Positions 1 through 4,752 of a stretch of 6,200 nt of DNA are shown in pieces (position 1 is the first letter of the stretch; every line of letters starts with the position of its first letter). Origin of the DNA: Spirochaetales bacterium (GTDB lineage: Bacteria; Spirochaetota; Spirochaetia; DSM-27196; SLST01); contig SLST01000446.1 of the NCBI GenBank assembly GCA_007130265.1, forward strand, positions 1 through 6,200. The letters are read 5' to 3'. The position numbers were made by a program, and so were the translations under genes. The notes under the pieces were generated by a model that was not told the origin of the DNA, made no database searches, and worked only from the letters and a program-made list of their open reading frames with translations.

Positions 1-1
1 C

Positions 2-30
2 AAAAACGGCCCGGACGAACCGGGCCGTTT
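2..30 (-). terminator. Rho-independent terminator of the RRM gene
   Basis: A perfect 11-bp stem (4-14 with 20-30, AAACGGCCCGG in the minus direction) encloses a 5-nt loop. On the minus strand the 3' arm runs into a stretch of five T (positions 6 to 2). It lies 13 bp beyond the stop codon of the minus-strand RRM gene, so it is that gene's terminator. On the plus strand the hairpin is followed only by TTTCTC, so it would work poorly in that direction. Confidence 0.9.
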
Positions 31-43
31 CTCACGGATCGTT

Positions 44-319
44 CTAGTAGCGACGATCTGAATCGCGATTGGAGCGCTCGCGGGCCTCGTTGACCTTGAG
101 CATGCGCCCCTCGAACTCGGTGCCGTTGAGGCCCTGGATCGCGGCGTTTGCCGCTTCCTGGTCGGCCATCTCGACGAAGCCGAATCCACGCGATCGACCG
201 GTGTCCCGGTCGGTCAGGACGGTGGCGGACACAACCTCACCAAACTGGGTGAACAGCGAGCGAAGGCTCTCCTGCTCGGTACGGTAGCTGAGGTTTCCCA
301 CATACAACTTGTTAGCCAC
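44..319 (-). CDS. Small single-RRM RNA-binding protein
   Basis: A 91-residue protein that is almost entirely one RNA-recognition motif. RNP2 is LYVGNL at residues 5-10 and RNP1 is RGFGFVEM at 44-51, with the aromatic residues Tyr6, Phe46 and Phe48 that stack on RNA bases in this fold. A short charged tail (from about residue 80, rich in Arg, Asp and Ser) follows and lacks the long glycine-rich tail of eukaryotic and many cyanobacterial relatives. The start is GTG at 319, chosen because AAAAGGAG sits 7 nt upstream and the RRM begins at once. Bacterial proteins of this type are cytosolic, bind single-stranded RNA and in several lineages are cold-induced; that role is inferred here. The gene has its own likely promoter, a long leader and a strong terminator, which suggests high expression. 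Confidence 0.95.
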   Translation of the reverse strand: MANKLYVGNLSYRTEQESLRSLFTQFGEVVSATVLTDRDTGRSRGFGFVEMADQEAANAAIQGLNGTEFEGRMLKVNEARERSNRDSDRRY

Positions 320-450
320 TTGCTAACTCCTTTTCGGCCTTACCCTCTCCGGGCGAGCCCTGCATTTCTCAGCACTGAGTTGTGATGGCTTGCATTGGGA
401 TCAGAGCTTTTGGCAGAGGTCTCAAGCAGAAGCGACTCACAGAATCGGCG
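320..450 (-). promoter_or_regulatory. Long 5' leader of the RRM mRNA
   Basis: Between the predicted transcription start and the GTG are about 130 nt with no ORF that looks coding. The leader holds a small quasi-palindrome, CTCAG-CA-CTGAG (368-379 on the plus strand), a GGGC-TC-GCCC element about 30 nt before the start codon, and two copies of TGCATT (plus strand, 361-366 and 391-396). None makes a strong stem that I would call a riboswitch. Long leaders are known on cold-shock mRNAs and on some bacterial RRM genes, so post-transcriptional control is possible but not shown. Confidence 0.35.
327..334 (-). promoter_or_regulatory. Ribosome binding site of the RRM gene
   Basis: In the minus direction AAAAGGAG lies 7 nt before the GTG at 319-317. 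It is the strongest Shine-Dalgarno match in this part of the window and fixes a non-ATG start for the RRM gene. Confidence 0.85.
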
Positions 451-458
451 CCATTCTT

Positions 459-487
459 AATATGGTACGCAAACGTCCCTTTGACAA
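459..487 (-). promoter_or_regulatory. Probable sigma-70 type promoter of the RRM gene
   Basis: Read on the minus strand, TTGTCA (487-482) is separated by 17 nt from CATATT (464-459). An overlapping TATTAA two bases further on would give a 19-nt spacer. The -35 matches the consensus at 5 of 6 bases and the -10 at 4 of 6. The stretch is AT-rich against GC-rich surroundings. Transcription would begin near 450, leaving a 5' leader of about 130 nt before the GTG start. Seen by eye only; no start site is known. Confidence 0.55.
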
Positions 488-503
488 CCCCTTTTTCGCG
501 ATT

Positions 504-520
504 GTTGATCAACGAGCTCG
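504..520. other. Two abutting palindromes between the reductase stop and the RRM promoter
   Basis: GTTGATCAAC (504-513) and CGAGCTCG (513-520) are each perfect palindromes and share one base. They fill the gap between the reductase stop codon (521-523) and the RRM promoter. Neither has a loop and T-run that would make a terminator. They could be a protein-binding site upstream of the RRM -35, or chance. Confidence 0.25.
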
Positions 521-1633
521 TCACACTCGATTGGGGTCTTCGCCGGAAAGCTTCGTGCACGCGAGCCGCGCCTTACGGCGCACATCGATGCCGTACGGGC
601 ACTCGACCGCCTCCGACTCCGCGAGCAGGGCATCGGAATCCATGCCGGAGTCCAGGAACTCGTTCTTCGCATGGTCGGCAAGCGAGAACCAACCCGCAAG
701 CCGCAGCCGAAGCGCATAGTCGGCCGGATCATGCTCGAGATAGTCGATCATCTGTCGATCGTGGTACCCTTCGAGCCGGAACAGCCGCATCAGCGACGCC
801 GGGCACTCACCGCATTGTCGGCACACGTAAGAGCCGAGCTCGACCGCCGTACGAAGGATCTCGTCGCGCTCGGCTTGCGTCGCGGGTCCCGCGCAGATCG
901 CCTCGGCGGCCTGGTCGACGTGCTCCACGCTGTTCATGCCGCACACGAGCAGGTCCGACCCGGAACCAAGCGCGTACCGCAGCGCCTCGCGTGGGGATCG
1001 GTAGAGGAACCCGTCGGCGAGTGGCTTCATCGCCGTGATGCCGACTCCGCGCTGCCGCGCGAGTGGATAGATCTCCTCGTGGATGATCGGCAGGTACTGT
1101 TCCTCGAGGTAGTTGTCCCAAATAAGGATGAGGCTGATGGGCAGATTTCTGATCGCCTCGAGGTAGACCCATGGCCGGTGACTGGAAAGCCCGATGCCGT
1201 CGATCACTCCCTCTTCCTTCGCCCGCAGAAGGACCCCGAGAGCCCCATCGTCGGCCTGCAGGCGCTCAAGATCCTCGGTCGAACCGACGCCGTGCAGGTA
1301 GTAGAACTCGATGTGGTCGGTCTGCAGGGCGGTCAGGCTCGCGTCGAGATCGCGTTTCATCCCCTCGGCGTCGCGGCTCCCGCTCTTGGTCGCAAGCACC
1401 ACGTCGCCTCGCCGTCCGGAGAGGACACGACCGAGCTTCTCCTCAGATGCGCCGTTGCCGTACCCGCGAGCCGTCTCGATGTAATTGCCGCCGTATTCGA
1501 GATAGCGGTCCACGACACGCTCGACGATCTCTGTCGATATCTCGAGCTGGTGGAATCCGCCCAATGCAAGGCGGCTGAGCTGTTTGCCGGTACGTGCGAG
1601 CTCGACCTTTGGCAGTGTCGCAGTTGTTACCAT
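521..1633 (-). CDS. Aldo/keto reductase with C-terminal iron-sulfur region
   Basis: A 370-residue cytosolic oxidoreductase of the aldo/keto reductase superfamily, with a TIM-barrel of about 260 residues and a cysteine-bearing C-terminal extension. Barrel landmarks are LALGGFH (about 22-28), YIETARGYGNG (51-61), SEEKLGRVL (63-71), LATKSG (80-85) and FYYLHG (110-115). The usual Asp-Tyr-Lys-His tetrad appears as Glu53, Tyr58, Lys83 and His114, so Asp is replaced by Glu. The extension has CxxCxxC at Cys271, Cys274 and Cys277, and a distal ECPYGIDV with Cys345 followed by Pro. This spacing suits one ferredoxin-like [4Fe-4S] cluster, as in ferredoxin-fused members of the family. Start is ATG at 1633, just before the first conserved strand; its Shine-Dalgarno is weak. 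Substrate is unknown. No clear terminator separates it from the RRM gene downstream, so read-through is possible. Confidence 0.9.
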   Translation of the reverse strand: MVTTATLPKVELARTGKQLSRLALGGFHQLEISTEIVERVVDRYLEYGGNYIETARGYGNGASEEKLGRVLSGRRGDVVLATKSGSRDAEGMKRDLDASLTALQTDHIEFYYLHGVGSTEDLERLQADDGALGVLLRAKEEGVIDGIGLSSHRPWVYLEAIRNLPISLILIWDNYLEEQYLPIIHEEIYPLARQRGVGITAMKPLADGFLYRSPREALRYALGSGSDLLVCGMNSVEHVDQAAEAICAGPATQAERDEILRTAVELGSYVCRQCGECPASLMRLFRLEGYHDRQMIDYLEHDPADYALRLRLAGWFSLADHAKNEFLDSGMDSDALLAESEAVECPYGIDVRRKARLACTKLSGEDPNRV

Positions 1634-1670
1634 GACTCATCGTATCACGAAATCGGCTCGGTGTGGATGC

Positions 1671-1692
1671 CCTTGTACGAAACAGGACAAGG
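1671..1692. promoter_or_regulatory. Dyad symmetry in the divergent reductase/lipoprotein gap
   Basis: CCTTGT (1671-1676) and ACAAGG (1687-1692) form perfect 6-bp inverted arms around a 10-bp centre. The dyad sits in the 76-bp gap between two divergent starts (1633 on minus, 1710 on plus), the usual place for an operator serving either gene. No convincing -35/-10 pair was found in the gap for either direction, so the assignment is tentative. Confidence 0.3.
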
Positions 1693-1709
1693 TGCGATGA
1701 TGAGGGCCA

Positions 1710-2180
1710 ATGAAAACACACGCATGGCGCGCCGTCACGGGCGCGTTTCTCGCCGTTCTCCTTCTTGTCCTTCTTGCCGCATGCGATCGCGCGGATCAAC
1801 CAGTCGCGGTCGGCGCCGAGGTCACCGAGTCCCAGGCGGAAGAGGCGTTCATGGTTGCCTTCGGCGGCGCGTACGTCGGGTCCATGGCGGCGCAGTTCGG
1901 CCAGCCGCTTCCCGGGCTGAGCCTGGATATGGAGAACGAGGCCATCGTCTTCGAAGAGTTTGACGTATCGGAACTCGATACCGACTACCAGACGATCTCG
2001 GGAACGGTGAAGTCCACCGAAGAGGCCGCGGATGTCGACTTCACGATGACCGGCGGCGTCGTTGAGACGATTGCATTCCGGATCGGGGCCGAGCAGATGG
2101 CGGCGACCGACGGCATCCGCGCGTCGGTTACGGTGAACGGCCACCAGATGGACATCAGGATCGATCCCGAAGCGGAGTAG
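1710..2180 (+). CDS. Small predicted lipoprotein, function unknown
   Basis: A 156-residue secreted lipoprotein that I do not recognise. The N-terminus has a basic start (MKTHAWR), a hydrophobic stretch at about 8-22 and a lipobox LAAC ending at Cys25, so signal peptidase II should cleave before Cys25 and leave about 131 mature residues. Asp26 follows the lipidated cysteine; in enterobacteria this favours inner-membrane retention, but the rule may not hold in this lineage. The mature part is acidic, has no further cysteine, and alternates short polar and hydrophobic stretches (GTVKSTEEAADVDFTMTGGV, about 99-118; ASVTVNGHQMDIRID, about 139-153), suggesting a small beta-rich domain. Start is ATG at 1710 with GAGG 4 nt upstream. 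It is alone on its strand, diverging from the reductase and ending 22 bp from the convergent DUF6062-like gene. Confidence 0.85.
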   Translation: MKTHAWRAVTGAFLAVLLLVLLAACDRADQPVAVGAEVTESQAEEAFMVAFGGAYVGSMAAQFGQPLPGLSLDMENEAIVFEEFDVSELDTDYQTISGTVKSTEEAADVDFTMTGGVVETIAFRIGAEQMAATDGIRASVTVNGHQMDIRIDPEAE

Positions 2181-2189
2181 TGGTCTGCA

Positions 2190-2199
2190 CGCCCGGGCG
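2190..2199. other. GC palindrome between convergent genes
   Basis: CGCCCGGGCG is a perfect 10-bp palindrome within the 22-bp gap between the lipoprotein stop and the DUF6062-like stop. It has no loop of its own and no T-run on either side, so it is at best a weak or factor-dependent end for the two convergent transcripts. No better terminator was seen here. Confidence 0.3.
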
Positions 2200-2202
2200 G
2201 CC

Positions 2203-2913
2203 TCAGCGCGGGCCGTACCCTGCCAGGCGCTCTACAGCGCGCTGAACCGCGTCCCGGGCATGCGGCGGGGTCTTTTTGTCGGTCTGGTAGTCGAACTGCC
2301 AGGTGAACTCTTCGAGGTGCGTCCGCAGTTGCCCGATCGTGCGTGACTCGATCTCGAATATCAGCGCGTTCCATTCGGACTGCCGCTTCGCCGGAATCAC
2401 CTCAGCTCCCATCTCGAGGACGCCAGCGAGGTGCGGAAGACAGAAGCCGTTCGAGGCGCGAAGCGCATCAGCGAACTCGGGCTCATCGAGATAGAGCTTC
2501 GCCACGGTATAGGCAAAGTTCAACACGTTGAACCGGATGCGCTCGCACATCAGGCAGTCTGACTCGTGACGGCGCAGCTCTTCGGCGACGCTGCCGACCG
2601 CCTTTCCGGCCGACCGCCCGGCTCGCGCTATCCGACGCTCCATCTTCGCCAGGCGCTTCTCGATCGTCTCCAGGTGCGTGCCGAGCGCAAGCGAGTACCC
2701 GAGCTTGCCCTCACCGGCGAGAAGCAGGTGGAAGTGCCTGCGGCAGAACCCGCGCTCATTCAGCTTGACCCGAATCTCGGGCGTCATGATCGAGTTGCCC
2801 AGGAAGAATGTGACATTGCGCTGCTCGCTCTCCTGCTCGAGCAGGCAGAGCGCGCATTCGGGCTCCGCCTCGAACGCCTTCCAGACGGGAATGGTCTGCA
2901 GTTCGTATTTCAT
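2203..2913 (-). CDS. DUF6062-like protein with duplicated CxxC...CxxH motifs
   Basis: A 236-residue soluble protein with no signal peptide or membrane segment, resembling the uncharacterised DUF6062 family (identified from memory of its pattern). Two half-repeats are visible. The first has ECALC (Cys20, Cys23) then GFCRRH (Cys57, His60). The second has DCLMC (Cys120, Cys123) then GFCLPH (Cys158, His161). Each half therefore offers three Cys and one His with nearly the same spacing (33 and 34 residues between the pairs), which suggests two equivalent metal sites, probably zinc. A charged helix, possibly coiled, links them (about 80-116). The end carries the TPPHARDAVQRAVERLAG segment typical of the family. 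Start is ATG at 2913, with GGAG 5 nt upstream; an upstream extension to 3048 would run through the promoter and into the acyltransferase gene. Function is unknown. Confidence 0.85.
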   Translation of the reverse strand: MKYELQTIPVWKAFEAEPECALCLLEQESEQRNVTFFLGNSIMTPEIRVKLNERGFCRRHFHLLLAGEGKLGYSLALGTHLETIEKRLAKMERRIARAGRSAGKAVGSVAEELRRHESDCLMCERIRFNVLNFAYTVAKLYLDEPEFADALRASNGFCLPHLAGVLEMGAEVIPAKRQSEWNALIFEIESRTIGQLRTHLEEFTWQFDYQTDKKTPPHARDAVQRAVERLAGYGPR

Positions 2914-2928
2914 GCGCTCTCCGCGGCG

Positions 2929-2957
2929 ATTGTAGGACGTGCGGCAGGCGCTTGCAA
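2929..2957 (-). promoter_or_regulatory. Probable promoter of the DUF6062-like gene
   Basis: On the minus strand TTGCAA (2957-2952) is followed after exactly 17 nt by TACAAT (2934-2929), matching the consensus at 4 of 6 and 5 of 6 bases. Transcription would start near 2922, giving a leader of under 10 nt to about 10 nt before the ATG at 2913. The GGAG at 2919-2922 would then lie at the very 5' end of the mRNA. Confidence 0.55.
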
Positions 2958-2966
2958 CCGTGCCTG
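2945..2966. promoter_or_regulatory. Imperfect dyad around the shared -35
   Basis: CAGGC (2945-2949) and GCCTG (2962-2966) are inverted 5-bp arms that flank the palindromic TTGCAA at 2952-2957, with their centre within 1 bp of its centre. Placed over the middle of a divergent promoter region, it is a candidate operator that could affect both genes. The arms are short, so chance is a real alternative. Confidence 0.3.
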
Positions 2967-2980
2967 GCAACCCGTACGAT
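2952..2980 (+). promoter_or_regulatory. Possible promoter of the acyltransferase operon
   Basis: On the plus strand the same TTGCAA (2952-2957) is followed after 17 nt by TACGAT (2975-2980), each matching the consensus at 4 of 6 bases. The -10 would overlap the ATG at 2979, so a transcript from here would begin near 2987 and would fit a leaderless GTG start at 2988 instead. This is the weaker of the two divergent promoters. Confidence 0.35.
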
Positions 2981-3665
2981 GGAGTCAGTGACGTACACCG
3001 AACGCATCGTAAACGCGGCCGTTCGCATGGTCTTCCGCCTCCTCGCACGCATGGACGTCCGGGAGCTCAGACGGCTGCCGCGGAGAGGCCCGGCCATCCT
3101 CATGTCCAACCACACGACCAACCTCGAGGGCCCGGCCTACTACGTCTTCATCCAGCCGCGCAAGGCCACCGCGCTTGGCAAGCGCGAGCTGTGGCGCCGC
3201 TGGCCTACCCGCTTCATCATGGAGCTGTGGGGTATCATCCCCGTGGCGCGGGGGCGCCTGGACCGCTCGGCGCTGCGCGCCGCGTTCGACGCGCTCGATC
3301 GCCGGCACTTCCTGGGCATCGCCCCGGAGGGAACGAGAAGCCGGACCGGGGCGCTGCGTCAGGCGCACCCGGGCATCGCCCTCATAGCCTCACGACGCCC
3401 GGTCCCCGTCTACCCGATGGTGCACTGGGGAATGAGGGACGCGCTCTCGAGCCTCGCGCGTCTGCGACGGTCGCAGGTGACCTTCCGCGTAGGACGGCCG
3501 TTTCGCGTCCGTGTGGCGAAGGAGACCGAGCGCAGCGCGGCGGTTCTCCGCGAAATCACCGACGAGATGATGTACGAAATGGCGCGGACCCTTCCCCCGC
3601 GCCTTCGCGGCGTCTACGCGGACATTCCCGCGCAGGCGCCGAAATACCTCGAATACGAAGGATAA
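2979..3665 (+). CDS. PlsC-type 1-acyl-glycerol-3-phosphate acyltransferase
   Basis: A 228-residue membrane-associated acyltransferase, the normal length for PlsC-like enzymes, which move an acyl chain to the sn-2 position of lysophosphatidate in phospholipid synthesis. The family blocks occur in order: SNHTTNLEG (43-51, catalytic His45), GIIPVARGRLDR (85-96), GIAPEGTRSRTG (113-124, with the EGTR phosphate-binding motif) and VPVYPMVHWG (142-151). Motif I reads H-x4-E (His45, Glu50) where most members have H-x4-D. The N-terminal helix (about 10-25) is amphipathic rather than a clear transmembrane span. ATG at 2979 is the chosen start; no good Shine-Dalgarno precedes it. GTG at 2988 is a serious alternative and TTG at 2952 a weaker one. 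The exact acyl acceptor cannot be read from sequence. The oxidoreductase gene follows after 2 bp, so the two are almost surely one operon. Confidence 0.9.
   Translation: MESVTYTERIVNAAVRMVFRLLARMDVRELRRLPRRGPAILMSNHTTNLEGPAYYVFIQPRKATALGKRELWRRWPTRFIMELWGIIPVARGRLDRSALRAAFDALDRRHFLGIAPEGTRSRTGALRQAHPGIALIASRRPVPVYPMVHWGMRDALSSLARLRRSQVTFRVGRPFRVRVAKETERSAAVLREITDEMMYEMARTLPPRLRGVYADIPAQAPKYLEYEG
3657..3662 (+). promoter_or_regulatory. Ribosome binding site of the Gfo/Idh/MocA gene
   Basis: GAAGGA lies 5 nt before the ATG at 3668, inside the last codons of the acyltransferase gene and just before its TAA (3663-3665). It fixes the oxidoreductase start and suggests that translation of the two genes is coupled. 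Confidence 0.8.
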
Positions 3666-3667
3666 CC

Positions 3668-4726
3668 ATGACACCCACACAGAAAGCACCGTCGGCGTCT
3701 CCCCTGAAGGTGATCCAGGTTGGCCTTGGCGGCTGGGGCCGTGACTGGTACCGCAGGCGGATCCAGGGATTTCGCGATGTCGCCATCGTCGGGTTCGTCG
3801 ACTCGAACGAACAGGCGCTGGAGACCGCATGCACCGAGTTCGGGATAGACGCCGGCCTCTGCCACGAAGACGTCAAGTCGGCGCTCGAGGCGACCGAATC
3901 GGACGCGGTACTCGTCACCGCGTCGCTGCCCGGCCACGTCCCGGCGGCCGGCGCGGCCCTCGCGGCGGGACGACACGTGCTGATGGAGAAGCCCTTTGCC
4001 CCCTCGGTTGCGGAAGCCCGAACACTCGTCGACGCGGCTGCGAATGCGAATCGGATCCTGATGATCAGCCAGAACTACCGCTTCTTCCCGGCGCCGATCG
4101 CGGTACGACAGATCGTTACATCGGGCCGGCTCGGCAGACTCGGCGTCGTGCACGTCGACTTCCGCAAAAACAACACCGCCTACGACGAGCGCCGCACGCG
4201 CCACTACGCGCTCCCGCACCCGCTTCTGGCCGACATGGCGATCCACCACTTCGACCTCATGCGGATGATCGCGGACGCAGACGCCCGAAGAATTCGATGC
4301 CACTCGTTCAACCCACCCTGGAGCCACTTCAGCGACCACGCCGCTGCTGAGGCCGTCGTCGAGATGGACAATGACGTGGTGGTAACCTACCGCGGCAGCT
4401 GGGTGAGTCAGACGCCGGCGACGCCGTGGTCCGGAGAGTGGCGGCTTGAGTTCGAACGCGGCGAACTGCGTTTCGTGAGTCGTGACGATGAGACCGGCAA
4501 GGCGGACCGACTCTGGGTTCGCGAGGCCGACGGGCGCGAGAGACCGGTCGGGCTCCCGCGTCTGGACGCCGTAGACCGCACCGGTAGCCTGACTGCGTTC
4601 GTGAACGCGGTACGAACCGGCGAAGCGCCGTCGACGAGCGGGGAAGCGAACGTCGGCAGCATCGCCCTCACCTACGCGGCGATCGAAGCCGCGGCGGAGG
4701 GCCGCTGGGTCGACGTCGAACGGTAG
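3668..4726 (+). CDS. Gfo/Idh/MocA family NAD(P)-dependent oxidoreductase
   Basis: A 352-residue cytosolic dehydrogenase, the usual size for the family, which oxidises or reduces sugars, inositols and related polyols with NAD(P). The N-terminal Rossmann fold has IQVGLGGWG (16-24), an acidic end to the second strand at VDSNEQA (44-50, Asp45, which favours NAD), and MEKPF (106-110) with the conserved Lys108 of the EKP motif. The C-terminal half carries LLADMAIHHFDLMR (186-199), the D-x3-H-x2-D signature with Asp189, His193 and Asp196, then a beta-sheet domain. A short polar N-terminal tail (residues 1-12) precedes the fold. Start is ATG at 3668, set by GAAGGA; the frame stays open upstream to 2939, but that part is out of phase with the acyltransferase and is not coding. 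Substrate is unknown. Confidence 0.93.
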   Translation: MTPTQKAPSASPLKVIQVGLGGWGRDWYRRRIQGFRDVAIVGFVDSNEQALETACTEFGIDAGLCHEDVKSALEATESDAVLVTASLPGHVPAAGAALAAGRHVLMEKPFAPSVAEARTLVDAAANANRILMISQNYRFFPAPIAVRQIVTSGRLGRLGVVHVDFRKNNTAYDERRTRHYALPHPLLADMAIHHFDLMRMIADADARRIRCHSFNPPWSHFSDHAAAEAVVEMDNDVVVTYRGSWVSQTPATPWSGEWRLEFERGELRFVSRDDETGKADRLWVREADGRERPVGLPRLDAVDRTGSLTAFVNAVRTGEAPSTSGEANVGSIALTYAAIEAAAEGRWVDVER

Positions 4727-4731
4727 CGTCC

Positions 4732-4747
4732 GGCCGGCTTACCGGTC
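4732..4747. terminator. Weak hairpin between convergent genes
   Basis: GGCCGG-CTTA-CCGGTC forms a 6-bp stem with one G-T pair and a 4-nt loop in the 26-bp gap between the oxidoreductase stop and the PfkB stop. No T-run follows on either strand, so it is only a possible shared end point for the two convergent transcripts. Confidence 0.35.
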
Positions 4748-4752
4748 CGGCG

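Noticed and set aside
481..509. TTGACA on the plus strand, a perfect -35 hexamer
   Set aside because: The sequence 17 nt on is GTTGAT, a poor -10, and no plus-strand gene follows until 1710. The overlapping minus-strand promoter explains the position better.
671..1963. A 430-codon open frame on the plus strand opposite the reductase
   Set aside because: It lies antisense to a clear aldo/keto reductase, resembles no family, and crosses the divergent promoter gap into the lipoprotein gene. Long antisense frames are common in GC-rich DNA.
2939..3667. Upstream extension of the Gfo/Idh/MocA frame, as if it were a fusion protein
   Set aside because: The extra 243 codons are a shifted reading of the acyltransferase gene with low-complexity Arg/Ala/Pro/Gly content, while the other frame has all four PlsC motifs. 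The ribosome site at 3657-3662 marks the true start.
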